Positions 1 to 11,170 of a DNA stretch of 64,000 nucleotides are shown here, in pieces. The translations under genes and the position numbers were made by a program. Numbering within the stretch: the stretch's first letter is position 1; the number at the start of each line of letters is the position of its first letter. Origin of the DNA: Xestospongia muta (lineage: Eukaryota; Porifera; Demospongiae; Haplosclerida; Petrosiidae); NCBI GenBank assembly GCA_963693285.1, contig OY848917.1:15810192-15874191 (forward strand). The letters run 5' to 3'. Below the pieces are notes generated by a model that was not told where the DNA came from, did not search any database, and saw only the letters and a list, made by a program, of their open reading frames with translations.

Positions 1-674
1 AAGTTTCATTCCAATATACTTGCCTACGGAATGGATCAATTAGTTAATGGGTCTAGTGCTCAACTTATAACCTTTGTAATTTGGTTAGTGTGGAGACATT
101 TTGTAGGTTTTATTACATAGCTTTTGATGAAAAAAGTAATTATGACTCAAATATAATTATGATTACTGTAAGTGTGACAATGTTCTTAATTTCTTTTGTT
201 ATATTTATAAGCATGTTTTTTTAAATGTAAATTTAAGAATGATGGAATTGAAGATATGGCTACAATTAACATGTCATTTCTTTATTACATCATACCATTT
301 TCTTTGATTGGGTTTATAGACATTTTAAATTTCATAGGTAGCTTTGAGTTCATATGTAGTCAGACACCAGCTAATATGAATGGTATGTTAACAGGAGTAT
401 ACTGGTTCATACCTGCTTCATACATCAATGTTGGTACCATTATGACAACTATCTTTTTCATAATACCAAACTTGGATGGACCTGGTTGCTTGACTTGTAT
501 GTTTTGGTCATTGCTTGCACAATTTGTTGTTATCTTTATTTGGGGTTGACATACATTTTCACAACTTACTGGTATAAACAAAAACAATGAGGAGAGAATT
601 ACAGCCTTTACAAAGTTGTGGAGGAACATTGTGAACAGATGTTAGTTAATCTACACATGGATAAAAAAAGATGA
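1..674 (+). pseudogene. Decayed POT/SLC15-like transporter copy, internally deleted
   Basis: This is a broken paralogue of the intact transporter at 1728-3413. Bases 1-120 encode a piece matching the intact protein around its LAYGLDQL segment (here LAYGMDQL) and end in TAG. The next recognisable coding segment (256-549) matches the C-terminal helices (MSFLYYIIPFSLIG, NMNGMLTGVYWF). The central loop and helices, including the KYGGPF motif, are missing. After 549 the match continues in another frame: TTYWYKQKQ, a stop, then GENYSLYKVVEEH, ending in TGA at 672-674. At least two stops, one frameshift and a large deletion make this a pseudogene. The 5' part lies outside the window. Its position just upstream of the intact gene suggests a tandem duplication. 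Confidence 0.85.
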
Positions 675-1265
675 TAATGTTTTGTCTAGTTGTTTATTGA
701 GGAACTATAACTATCGATCACAAAATGCTTTACCTTTTAAAGCAACAAACATATAAATAATTGAAAAAGTATATATTTCCAATGGCAATTACTAAACTTT
801 CTGTATATACAGACATAAACTTACGTTGTGTTGTTTAAACATTATATAAAGACAAAGTCATATGATCATTGTATATCCAACTATGAACACTTAATTATCT
901 ACCTCTGTTTATTCATTATTACCGCTTGCTATAACCATGCTAACTATAGTAAGTAACTATGAAAACAGTACCTAGCAAAAACATGATTTAACTCATTAAT
1001 AAAGTTTCACAATGTCATCCCAAAGTAACTAATAACGGAAACTTTAACCAATGTTGAACAGTCAATTGTATTCAATTATTCAAATATAATATATGTATGT
1101 ATAAAATTATTTTATGTCTTTTAACCTTTGCACTTAATATTCTCCTAACCCTCCTAAAGTAAACTACAATGTCATGTAATTCTCATATAGCTATTTACCT
1201 TTAATATGTATGTTTTAAATTGTACTATTTGCCCATAGGTTATCTGTTAATATAAATACATATAT
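675..1265. other. AT-rich spacer, nothing recognised
   Basis: No coding signal, splice-supported exon or repeat of note was seen between the transporter pseudogene and the foldback element. Confidence 0.6.
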
Positions 1266-1513
1266 ATGACCTGATTTACAATAGGGACCACTTGTGTCAA
1301 AACATTTGTCACATGATTTGTGAAAAGGAACCACTGTTAAAACGCTTCAAAAAAAGTTTTATATACATGCAGTTACCATGAATAGTTGTATATATATATA
1401 TATATATGCAGGAACTGCATGTATACAAACCCCTTTTTTTTGAGATATTTAACAGTAGTCCCTTTTCAAAAATATTTTGTCAGAAGTGATGCCTTATTGC
1501 AAATATGGTCACA
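1266..1513. mobile_element. MITE-like foldback element with ~108-bp arms
   Basis: The left arm (1266-1374) is imperfectly complementary to the right arm (about 1413-1513). For example ACTGTTAAA...TCAAAAAAA...ATACATGCAGTT in the left arm reappears when the right arm is reverse-complemented. The loop is a TA dinucleotide run (about 1389-1407) and a CA/TA run follows the right arm (about 1511-1541). No reading frame is preserved. A non-autonomous DNA transposon (MITE) is the simplest explanation. Target-site duplications could not be fixed because of the flanking TA/CA runs. Confidence 0.65.
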
Positions 1514-1727
1514 TACACACACACACACACATATATATATAGTAAAGTACAGTTATGAAAGAAATGTATGTACATATAGTGAAAGTATATTGATGAAGGG
1601 ATTGATATAACTGTCAATAACAACTTTCAACTCTCTATACAAATGTTAGTCTTACTTCCCTAACTTGAATGAGTGTTTTTAGTTCAAATATGTCATAACT
1701 TTTCAAATATCCAGTAGTGTCTGTATT

Positions 1728-3413
1728 ATGGGAGATTTTGAAGCATCTTTGTATTTCAAAGTACAGGCAATTTTTGTGAGATATCATAAAGGACTGACAG
1801 AACGAAATCTGAACCTGCCAACATGGTTGTTGATATTTTATACCATAGCTGTTAATTTATGCATTGATATTGGCTTCAATATTGCATTTGCTTTATCTAC
1901 AAGACCTGAAGAAGGAACATGCTGGGCTCCTATACCAGAAGAAAACAAAGCAGCTGCATATCAAATCTCTTTTGTTCACAATATAATATTCTTTATAGCT
2001 TATCCAGTAATGGGTTGGTTGGCTGATATAAAAATTGGGCGACAAAAATCTATTAATTTGAGTCTGTTTTTCTGTTGGTTTGGGACGTTTCTTCAGGTCA
2101 TTAGTTACTGTATACAATATGGCACTTGTGGATTACCAGTTAATGTTGCTAAGTATGGAATATCAACAGTGGCTCTATTGTTGCTTGTATTGGGAACAGC
2201 AGGTTTTTACTCCAATATGCTAGCTTATGGGCTAGATCAATTGTTTGATGCTTCAAATACTCAATTGCGTGCTTTTGTACATTGGCTAGTGTGGGGCCTG
2301 TTCGTTGGGCTGTTGATTGAATACATGGGTTTGTATAAAGAGACAATTTACAATTCTAAGTTAGTACTAGTCACAAGCATTATAACATGTACACTTATTA
2401 CAATTGCTCTGTGCTTAAACATTATTTTCAAGGTAAAATTTGAGTCAACAGGAATTCTATCAAGAAACCCTTACAAGATGATTTATCAAGTACTCAAATA
2501 TGCTTGGCAACATAAATCTCCAGAGAATAGAAGTGCCTTGACTTACTGGGAGAACAACATACCTAGTCGAATCAACTTGGGAAAGGAAAAATATGGTGGA
2601 CCTTTCAAAGAAACTGATGTTGAAGATGTCAAGACATTTTGGAGAATAGTTGTCGTTCTTTTGTCAACCTTTGGTTTCTATATACCATGTTACATTGTAG
2701 TGGATGGTGTATTTCCCTATTTGAATGCAATGAAAGGAGCTAAAACAAGTTTAAATGGCTACGGATCAGTTGTTCTTTGGAAAGCACTTGACGAACAAAT
2801 TATAATACTAGTCCCTTTGGTAGAGCTAATTATATTGCCTCTATTTCCTAAAAGTGAATATTTCATTCTTAATCCTTTAAGGGGTTTGAAAATTGTTTAT
2901 TTCTTATTACTTACTGGATTAATAGGTATATTAATTCTAGACACTGCGGGTCATTATTTAGCTCAAGATTTTGTTTACTGTTATTTCACTACTAGCTCAT
3001 CATACGGGGTTCTACCCATCTCATTTCTATACTATGCCATCCCATTAACACTAACTGGGTTAGCAGATGTTCTGAGTTACATCTTTCTGCTTGAGTTCAT
3101 ATGTTGTCAATCCCCACTTAACATGAGTGGTATGCTATCTGGAGTTTTGTGGTTCATAAGAGGCTTTTATCTGAATATTGGAGCTCTTCTAGCCCTTCCA
3201 TTTTCACTCTGGACTATTAATGGTCCAGACCGGCTCTCTTGTAGTTTTTGGATATTGGTTTTTGAGGTCTTGTTATGTATTGTAGGATTTCTTGTGTTTT
3301 GGTATACATCCCGACATTATAAAAGACGTATACGAGGAGAGATGTACCTTTATCACGAAGCAATAGAGACACATTTAGATCGTGTCTTGCAACGAGAGGA
3401 AAATCTTTTATGA
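1728..3413 (+). CDS. POT/SLC15-like proton-coupled transporter, intronless
   Basis: A 561-residue polytopic membrane protein of the major facilitator superfamily, closest in layout to the proton-dependent oligopeptide transporters (POT/PTR2, SLC15). Visible support: about 11-12 hydrophobic helices; an MFS loop 2-3 motif GWLADIKIGRQK near residues 95-107; the family-like loop motif KYGGPFKETDVEDVKTFWR near residue 290; and a basic cytoplasmic tail (YTSRHYKRRIRG). The first ATG (1728) is used; it follows in-frame stops and precedes a short amphipathic N-terminus. The usual POT helix-1 ExxER motif is not visible (CIDIGFNIAFAL stands at that position), so proton coupling or peptide transport may differ from the family norm. 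AATAAA at 3517-3522 is a likely polyadenylation signal. The gene has no introns although its neighbours have many, which suggests a retrocopy or a lineage of intronless paralogues. The substrate is unknown. Confidence 0.8.
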   Translation: MGDFEASLYFKVQAIFVRYHKGLTERNLNLPTWLLIFYTIAVNLCIDIGFNIAFALSTRPEEGTCWAPIPEENKAAAYQISFVHNIIFFIAYPVMGWLADIKIGRQKSINLSLFFCWFGTFLQVISYCIQYGTCGLPVNVAKYGISTVALLLLVLGTAGFYSNMLAYGLDQLFDASNTQLRAFVHWLVWGLFVGLLIEYMGLYKETIYNSKLVLVTSIITCTLITIALCLNIIFKVKFESTGILSRNPYKMIYQVLKYAWQHKSPENRSALTYWENNIPSRINLGKEKYGGPFKETDVEDVKTFWRIVVVLLSTFGFYIPCYIVVDGVFPYLNAMKGAKTSLNGYGSVVLWKALDEQIIILVPLVELIILPLFPKSEYFILNPLRGLKIVYFLLLTGLIGILILDTAGHYLAQDFVYCYFTTSSSYGVLPISFLYYAIPLTLTGLADVLSYIFLLEFICCQSPLNMSGMLSGVLWFIRGFYLNIGALLALPFSLWTINGPDRLSCSFWILVFEVLLCIVGFLVFWYTSRHYKRRIRGEMYLYHEAIETHLDRVLQREENLL

Positions 3414-3597
3414 CAACATCATTTTATGCATTAAAGGTCATACTATAATATGTGTATTGTGTTCTAATATTAAAGTACATTTGGTAAGTGTATAACTTTT
3501 TAACTAATGTTTTATGAATAAATTGATCTAAGTTTTCCAATGTTGTACAATCATTAGCTATGATGTTCTGCACATAATGGTAATACTGTATGTTCAT
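3414..3597 (+). other. 3' flank of the transporter gene with AATAAA
   Basis: Non-coding sequence after the TGA stop. It contains AATAAA at 3517-3522, about 100 bp downstream of the stop, placed as expected for a polyadenylation signal. Confidence 0.5.
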
Positions 3598-3722
3598 CTA
3601 GAAAGGGTGGTTCTTGGTATAACTTGACTATGGTGACATCATCATGAAATGACATATAGTGATGTCATCATCATAGTACCTGTTACATCATCATACATGT
3701 TACACCAAGAAGCACTCTCTAG
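3598..3722. mobile_element. Short MITE/foldback, 125 bp
   Basis: The ends are inverted repeats of about 25 bp: CTAGAAAGGGTGGTTCTTGG at the left and its imperfect complement CCAAGAAGCACTCTCTAG at the right. The interior has further alternating GATGTCATC/CATCATCAT stretches that pair weakly. No coding capacity. Confidence 0.6.
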
Positions 3723-4607
3723 TAGTATCAAGATAAATTGGTGAGAAGTATTCTTAGTTTTAATTTATGTATTGACTTATAATCACTTCTACTGTGGTAA
3801 TGGACATTGTGTTATGTCAATTTAATACCTTAATCAGTCACATTTTGCTTTGAAAATTTGTTGATTGATATGTTTTATACTGATTGACTTGATATGCAAA
3901 ACTATGTATTAATTCACTATTAACACTAGTACTTGAGGTTGACAAAACTAAAATGTTGTATGATACTAATAAATAGACATAAAAACCTAACTTTATCTCT
4001 GAAATGTAACAACCTTATGCACATAGGTTGTTAACTTGTCATTTTATGAAACATTGAGAGTTCAATTAATATTAATGTTAATTAACAGTAATTAATTAAC
4101 AACAAAGTAGTCATTGTCTTTAGATGTCATGTGCTCTGTGCATGGTTACCACCATCAGTTCTGTTTAGACAAGATAGGATGGCAATAGGTTCAATCACAA
4201 ATGCTATTACAACAACACAGTACAATTTATAAATGCATATAGATTGTAGTAATGAAACTGTACCTGGCATCAATTACTATCACAATAATTAGCATTCTAG
4301 AATTTACAATACTTAAAATTTTAGTATAAATATTATTTATTTTGATAGCTAGTTTTTATAGGGTTTATATGTTTAAATATTACATGTATTTAACTAATTA
4401 AAAAAATTTTAAAGCTAAAACTAAAATCAAAATGCTTTACATTATAGTAACTAAAACTATAACTAAAACTAAAAAATCATCAGAATCTACCATAACTAAA
4501 ACTAAAATTAAAATAAAATTACATTTTCTACTAAAACTAATACTAATACTAAAATTATTTTCATTACCAAAACAACATTGGGTTGTTAACACTTAACCAA
4601 TTAATTA
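3723..4607. repeat. Non-coding spacer with degenerate ACTAAA-type repeats
   Basis: No gene was seen. From about 4414 to 4570 the sequence is dominated by degenerate ACTAAAACTAAAA-type repeats. The remainder is plain AT-rich spacer. Confidence 0.6.
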
Positions 4608-5259
4608 TCAAGGATAAGGGATAACCACAGCATTCATGGAGACTTTGTTTTCAAAATTGTACAATGGATTTAGCAACTCATTGGTTTTTAAAGTAGATTC
4701 CTCTTGCAATGTAGATGAGCAGCTTTGGTGGTAGATATCTCCACATTCTTCTTCAATTGACAATTCATTAATATAATCATATATCGGCTCAGGTGGTAGC
4801 TCCTCAAATCTCTTCTTTAATTGATCATTTAGTTCAAAACTTTTTGGACGATCATTATAGGTGTTCAGTTCTACCTCATATTGTTGATTGATATCTAGTT
4901 GTCTATTCAGGAATTTCTTTCGAACTGTCATGACAATGATTACAATGAAAATCACCAACACTATAATATAATGAATAGATAATAAACAATTTATTTCATA
5001 ATGTAAAAATGTCAAGACAATTAAAATGTCATGTGTGTGTGTTGTTTTTAAAAAGATATGCAACTTACATAGAAGGATGAATACAGTCACAACACCTATC
5101 AAGACAGCAGTCTATATGAACATAAATAAGAATTAAATATTTTCAATAATTTATACAAAAATTAACTAACATTGTTTGTAGTTAGACTTTTAGAAGGACA
5201 TACAGTACTTGTGTGGAGACAAATACCTGAATCAACCATAGAGAACAATCTAATAACAT
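4608..5259 (-). CDS. Small single-pass membrane protein with tyrosine-motif tail, three exons
   Basis: Exons on the minus strand: 5259-5227 (33 nt), 5111-5069 (43 nt), 4960-4608 (353 nt). They total 429 nt, exactly 142 codons plus a stop. Introns: 5226-5112 (CAG|GTATTT, ATATAG) and 5068-4961 (TAT|GTAAGT, TTATAG). Splicing creates one continuous hydrophobic helix (residues about 12-37, GVVTVFILL joined to LLVIFIVIIV), which strongly supports the second junction. It is followed by a stop-transfer RKK and a ~100-residue acidic tail with several tyrosine motifs (YEVEL, PIYDYI, DIYHQ, PLYNF, ending IPYP). These resemble phosphotyrosine or endocytic motifs, so signalling or trafficking is inferred. 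The ectodomain would be only about 11 residues. Alternatively these are the last exons of a longer receptor with further upstream exons. Confidence 0.6.
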
Positions 5260-5630
5260 AGCAATCCTTTAATTTTTTATGAATTCACTTGTCAATGATA
5301 CTATTAATTAAAATTGTTTGTTCACTAGTTTTCATCATAGATAATATAAACAGAAATAACTATAGAATGGCTGAATCATTTTACATTAAGAAATGAACAC
5401 TTGTCACAATTATACTATCATGATTAACAAGATGAATAACACTCTATAACAGCACCTATATATACCATATAGAGATAAATAATATTGAAGTTACATTCAT
5501 TTCTAATTATATGTGTTTTATATTATATCTTGATTAATGGACATCAACATCATACCAACTAGTAAACCGTATCATTGATCTCTTTTAAAACCATATAGTA
5601 AAACAGACAGTGTACCATTGCCTTTGTGTA
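5260..5630. other. Spacer, nothing recognised
   Basis: AT-rich sequence without a supported gene. If the small membrane-protein gene has further upstream exons, they would lie here, but none was recognised. Confidence 0.4.
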
Positions 5631-6185
5631 CTACTGTATGTCTAGGATAACTTGTTGTTTGTTGTTGTTCACTCTATCTTTATGTGTATGTATCAGAGTA
5701 ACATTATTGAGTCTTTTTTGAGCCATTGTAGACTGTAGATAGTTTTTAAGTTGCAGATGACATTGGGACTGTCAAGTAAAAACGTAACAAGCGATTTACT
5801 TCACCTATGAAGGTTTGACTGAATGTATTAGATAATAGTCCGATGGAAGATACAGTTGGAATATTTAAAGCTTCCCCTGCATTTGCAGTCTTCAATAGGT
5901 CAGGTAACATCATCAGTTGGACTTTCAAATCCTCCAAATCAGAGTCCTCATCATCTTGATCAGCTGAAGACAAATCCGAAGTAGTGAGGCAGCTTCTCTT
6001 ATTAGGCAAATAGTTGAGAATGTTTCTTTGCTTTGCAGCATTATTCCTTAATGTTTTTAAACCCAGTAATACTCAATTAAATTAGGCCCCCCATTTTGCC
6101 TTGAAAATGGGGGGCCTATTTTCTCATGAAGGGAGGGCTATAGCCCCCTAGCCCCCCCCCCCCCCCCCCGTTTCCTACACCTATG
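5631..6185 (-). pseudogene. hAT transposase relic (ZMYM/TTF-type) with G-rich 5' terminus
   Basis: Reading the minus strand from about 6055: an N-terminal AKQRNILNYLPNKR piece, an acidic linker, then the hAT dimerisation segment LPDLLKTANAG ... EVNRLLRFYLTVPMSSAT. The expected AERSFS region is deleted: the reading frame hits TAA, and one frame over the domain resumes as LKNYLQSTMAQKRLNNVTLIHTHKD, stopping at 5633-5631. The catalytic core is absent, so this is an internally deleted, frame-broken copy. Upstream on the minus strand are a C18/G18 tract (6152-6169), a GGCCCCCCATTTT palindrome (6085-6119) and an element-like end CATAGGTGTAGGAAAC at 6185. This end is similar to the 5' end of the element at 22498-22943. 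The 3' terminus was not found. Confidence 0.8.
6085..6119. repeat. GC-rich hairpin inside hAT 5' region
   Basis: AGGCCCCCCATTTT and AAAATGGGGGGCCT flank a short GCCTTG spacer, giving a 14-bp perfect stem. It is followed by a run of about 18 C at 6152-6169. Such G-rich subterminal sequence is seen again in the element at 22498-22943. Confidence 0.75.
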
Positions 6186-6860
6186 GTCCAACTAGTCTTA
6201 CCTATGGTATTAATAAACTATTTCTATTTGTGGTATTTTATACATGTTTACTCGCCCACACAGGAAATAAGATCAACTGCATAGCTCATATCCTGTCTAA
6301 CATCCGCAATGATAATTTCCTATTATGTTTATACATATTTGGTGACATACTCCATTGTTAACTTAACATTCAATGATATTGGACATTATTACACAAGGAT
6401 AAAAAATTGTCTTAGTAGTCTGATTTTAAATTGATTCACACATGCTTCACCAAAAATAATTTCATTATCACCTATTGAAGTACACTATGTTACTACACTA
6501 CAAATACTAATAGAACTTAATTGCCTGTCCATTCTCTCGTTATTTATAGATTGTCTGGTACTATTCTCATAATAATTATTATTTATACAATATCAGTTAT
6601 ATGATTTATTTTTAGGAAACATCATACAAGTGAGTCCAATAAATCTCCACCATATATATATCCTGTACTCTCTAAGTGACTGCATAGATATTCTAGCTTT
6701 TCATTAACATATCTCCAATATTGCATATCCAAAAATGCTTATGGAATTAAAGACTACATGAATATTCTTATGAACCCCAGTCCCTCAAATATATTTATAT
6801 ACTTTTTTCTGATTAACAATTGGCCACACTCCTAAAAGACAATTTTATAATTCACAAATA
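6186..6860. other. Spacer, nothing recognised
   Basis: AT-rich DNA between the two transposase relics. No supported coding segment or repeat. Confidence 0.4.
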
Positions 6861-8804
6861 ATGGACAATGATATGACAATAATATGGACTCCTTCAGTAA
6901 ATCGACCTAACATTACCCTCAAAGTTGAAGAATTAAGTAGTGATTCATCATCACCTGCCACAATTCAGTTTGCAAAAAGGCAGCAGAGATTATAAATTCA
7001 ATGCCATCTATTGTATATACAAATTTTATAACAGACATTGGACCAATTGTAAGTGCATTTCAAGAAGTTGGAGTAGATGCTGTAGGCTAGCTGTCATACA
7101 GGCAAAGTGACACAACAGATACGGAAGACAAAACAAATGAGAGGTCTTTTGGATAAAAACTGATCACCAATGCTTTTTGAGGAGGTAGCTGATGTAATTG
7201 ATAAGGAGGACAATGAAATAGGTGATGAAGAATTAACAATGTAGAAAAAGCATGGAAGATCTTATCTTGTGTCAACAGGAATGGAAAATGGAATGAAGCA
7301 TATTTTCACTATGTCGCCGTTTATGTCACAGATAGCCAGTCAAGTAGATTTCATTCAATGTGACATAACGTATGATAGTTCTGTGATATTCAGTCTCAGT
7401 TAGTAACTTATTAATATTCATAAGTTAGTTTTATATTTAAATCATTTGTTTTTGTATTTCAGTCAGTATAGAGAGCGAGTGAGGTTCAGTTACTTTTTCA
7501 TTTAATGCTATCATTGAGTCATTGTTTTTGTCAAGTTATTGTTGTTGATGTTATTTATCATTTACTTGTTTGACTGTGAGTCTTTGTTCCAACTACTTGT
7601 GTGCCAGTCATTTCAATTTCTAAAGAATATCCTTATATTTTTAATGCAGTGGGTGGCTTTTGATAATTCCTCAATGGAATGGATTGTTGTAGCTCACATT
7701 AGACTAGATGCTCAAAACAGTGCAGGATATGCTTTGTGTTTTAAGAAACTGTTTGAAAAATGTAAAAGCAGTAGAACTGATTTCGAGTTAGGAATAACAC
7801 TTCAAGGAATTGTTATTGACTGGTCTGATGCAGAAATCAAAGGAGTAAGGTCAGCTGGTAAACTTCTTAAGAGATGCAAAGTGCATTGGCAACATTTATG
7901 CCAGTGTGTTGCTGAAAGGTATCGTTATCACAACAGAGAGAAAAAGAAAAAAAAAGGATTGTTTTTAAAAATCTGTTCCAAAATTCAGGTTCTTGAGAGT
8001 TCTATCAGCACAATTGCTTGCTTTGAAACACTTTGCAATGTTTGAAAAGTAGTACAATTTCTTGTAGTATTACCTGGATGTTGTGATTTTGAGGATGCCA
8101 AATTTATTGATGAAAATTGCAATTGGTCAGCTGCAAAAAACTGGGCTCAATGGTGGGCTAGATGTAATCACATCAAGATGCTTAGTAAATCTTTTTCAGC
8201 AATGACAATTGACCAATGGCAAGCATGCCCTAGCAGTACCAATGCTGTGGAAAGAAGGAACAAAGACTGTAAAAGTGATTCACCACAATGTCTCAAACTA
8301 TCAATGATAAAAGTATATAAAATAGATAAACTTGCTTGCTTAAAGCATATAGCTGCTTAAAAGGGAGTCACCTTATCGTATAGATCTAGAACAGAGGAAG
8401 CAAGGAGAACAGCTGCTGTCAAGAAACAATCACAACGATTAGCAAAATCCATACCAGGTAAAACTTGTCAACATGGAGCTCTAGATCGCGTTGACAACTT
8501 TCTGTCAGAATCTTCCTCTAGAAACGAGCTATTGACAGTTCTGAACATTCATCAAGCCATCAAACTGTCGAAACATGTATGCGTAAGTGACAGTATTGTT
8601 GAATGTATTCCAAATGATCATCCTGAAATTATTGGAAAATGTGCAAAAATGACATTTGTTAGTGAAAAAGAACAGGAACAATGGTATGAAGGAATTATAT
8701 CCTCATATAATGTGATAACTGGCAAGTACTTTGTGTACTTCCTGTATGATGGAGTTACAGAAAAGACATCATATGATGACAAAGATATGGAAATTATTGA
8801 CTGA
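6861..8804 (+). pseudogene. MULE-like transposase-derived gene, decayed
   Basis: Plus-strand pieces in order: a start-like ATG at 6861 (MDNDMTIIWTPS); after a frame change, IINSMPSIVYTNFITDIG; then HIFTMSPFMSQ...FIQCDITYDSS (about 7298-7384). From 7539 comes a segment resembling MULE transposase cores, GITLQGIVIDWSDAEIKGV ... CKVHWQHLCQCVA, i.e. the family's DW/D region and C-x2-H-like motif. Next is the C-terminal region WAQWWARCNHIKML ... TNAVERRNKDCKSD and a terminal part (8532-8804) with a chromo/Tudor-like WYEGIISSYNVITGKYFVYF stretch. Stops at 8043-8045 and 8358-8360, several frame changes and a poly-Lys run show it is inactive. A possible intron (GTTAGT near 7397 to TTTCAG near 7463) may explain one gap. 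The MULE assignment is by motif recognition only. Confidence 0.6.
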
Positions 8805-9014
8805 TGATTAATTACTGATCTTATTAGTATTCAATTCATTATAGTGTTAAAACAGTGTTATGAACTGAATTCATTCATTTACTCAATCATATACACCATT
8901 AACTTTCCACCTCAGTACTCTTGTTCAGTATTTTATAATGTGAAAACTTTAAATGAGTTCAAAGGTCATTATTAAAATCTTCCTTCAGTTGAATGTTTAG
9001 TTTTCACTTTATTT

Positions 9015-9140
9015 GGGATAATTTTACACCACTTCAAGTTGAGCGTGGCAAATTGTGCCATAAAATAGATATCAGTTTTACTGTGGAAGGAAGTTAAATG
9101 AGTAAACCCCTTAATTATCCAATTGGTGTAAAATTACTCC
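9015..9140. mobile_element. Small MITE-like inverted repeat
   Basis: GGGATAATTTTACACCA (9015-9031) is matched by the complement of TTGGTGTAAAATTACTCC (9123-9140). The span is 126 bp and the interior is non-coding. Confidence 0.45.
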
Positions 9141-9612
9141 ATAATAATACAAAGATAGTTGAGTTTACTGAGGGATTTTAAACTAAAAACAATAGGGTTA
9201 GGTTACTATGGCAACATAGTCTAAGTATACAGATATAGATTGAAATAGACTGATTTGTCATGCTGCATGCTTGACTCTAGATCTCTCTACTATAGCAATA
9301 CACAAAAACCAAACAATGCTAAATATACCATAACAAGAGTGTCCAAGTTCACTACAAACAACACACTGACATTTTCATAGTCCCAAGTCACTACATATTG
9401 TTCCTGATCTCACCAGTAGTACAGTTAGAAAATGATACAGGAGACACTATATAAAATGTTAGAAAATAATAAACATATAACTTTTAGTAATAACATTTTC
9501 TTCAATAGGTGATTGTTTATGCTCTACCTCATATACACTATAAATCAAATATAATGGAAGCTTTGAAAACGATGTCTTAATTTATAATAAGATCATTGTT
9601 TTTATAGCTTAC
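9141..9612. other. Spacer, nothing recognised
   Basis: No gene or clear repeat was seen here, between the MITE and the first SRCR relic. Confidence 0.4.
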
Positions 9613-11170
9613 ATTGACAAATAACTGAAGTATCTTTAGTGTCATTACAAGAATATTCATTCAATCCATTATGAGGACAGCCCAAATAGTTTCTTCCATT
9701 CCAGTACAGTTCAAATCATTGATATGATCAGACCATGTTCCTTCAGTATATGCGTTAGTCTATGCAGATGGTCCTGAATAAAATACTTAAAAACAATACA
9801 ATTATCTTAGTACATACCATGAGGTGAGTATCCTAACATTCTACAGACAACACTGGCATTTTTATCATCCCAGAAGTCATCACATACAGTACCCCAGACA
9901 TTTTTGACACAAACGTCTATTCGACCATATCTTCTAAAGTAACTACCAGACTCACTAATCAAATGTACTGTACCATTTTCACAGGGAGCCATATCAATAT
10001 AGCCATAACCTGAATGTCAGTTTTACTATCATACATAATTATACCTTCACATTTGACTCCAACATCATGGTAGTGGCCCTAGTGGGTACATAATAAATTA
10101 GAAAATGGTTGATAAGGATATTTGAAGAGATTTGAATTCCTGTCCAGAACAACCTACTGCAGACATTAGTAGTGGACCTATTCCTTGACCAAATTGACTA
10201 GCATTTAACTGAACCTGTAAAAATATATATTGTAAAAATAGCAAGACCATTATCATTGTACCTAATTCCATGTGCCCAAGCTGTTTGCAAACCACATTAC
10301 TATTAAGTGTTCCCCACATAGAACTACACACAGTACCCCCAAATTCAATTCATACACACTTTAACTCAACAAAAATCATCTGTATTATTTAGAAGTCTTT
10401 TATCTAAGTATATTACTCTATTCAGTTCCTTTAACTTGTACAGACAAAATCAAGACATAAAGAAGTCAGAAGGTATATAAAGATAACAAATAGGAACAAT
10501 GGCAGTAATGACACCTCAGTAACAAAAATATTAGAACAAAGAAGCATTATACTACTATCCAGCTCAGCTATGAATGATATGAATACTACCTGAAAATGGG
10601 ACAAACTAACCTACTGTCAATGCACCAATCTGACAACATACAATTTGAGCCTCCTGATTGTCCCAGATATTATATGCACAGATTGTGCCCCATGCTCTGT
10701 TGAGACATACTTCAACTCTCCTTTCAAATTGTGATGCCCCTCTTACTAGACGAACATCCCCATCAGAACAGTTGCTATAATTAGCAACACTCAGATCTAT
10801 AAAAGACAGGATAACTTAGCATACTAGGAAAATAGTACTTACATAGACAAAATATGTTAACATTTTTACTAAGAGAGCAATAGTAGTCAGAAAGACCATA
10901 AGGACAGTCCAGTATAGTGTTCTCATTACAGTTTAAATCAATGATGTTGTGTTTGATAGCTGATGAGAAGTACGTAGTAGATTATAGCAGATCCTACTGC
11001 ACCTATACATAATACAAAATAACATATTGGTAAAACATATTAGGCAAACTTTGTTTACCATAAGTAGAGTATCCCAGTTGGTTTCAGACAACACTAGCAT
11101 CATTGTCATCCCAGAAATCAGTACAAATAGTAGTCAAGTGTTATTGAAGCAGACTTCAACAGCTCCAAAT
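9613..11170 (-). pseudogene. Decayed SRCR-domain array (ectodomain relic)
   Basis: Minus-strand fragments of scavenger receptor cysteine-rich domains, each normally split into two exons as in the intact neighbour. First halves: 11165-11057 (EVCFNNT, then FWDDNDASVV and a stop in the conserved Cys position), 10798-10612 (CSDGDVRLVRG ... EVCLNRAWGTIC), 10355-10262 (WGTLNSNVVCKQLGH) and 9985-9820 ([19 protein letters not shown]). Second halves: 10960-10845 (IIDLNCNENTILDCPYG), 10215-10130 (QFGQGIGPLLMSAVGCSG) and 9768-9615 (TEGTWSDHINDLNCTGMEE). Stops (GPSA-stop-TNAY, VCMN-stop-IWG) and single-base frameshifts recur, so this is a pseudogene or a stretch of dead exons. It lies 3' of the adhesion GPCR on the same strand and is probably a decayed tandem copy of its ectodomain. 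Confidence 0.75.

Noticed and set aside
1386..1610. Plus-strand frame starting MYIYIYI
   Set aside because: It lies in the loop and right arm of a foldback element and is made of TA/CA microsatellites.
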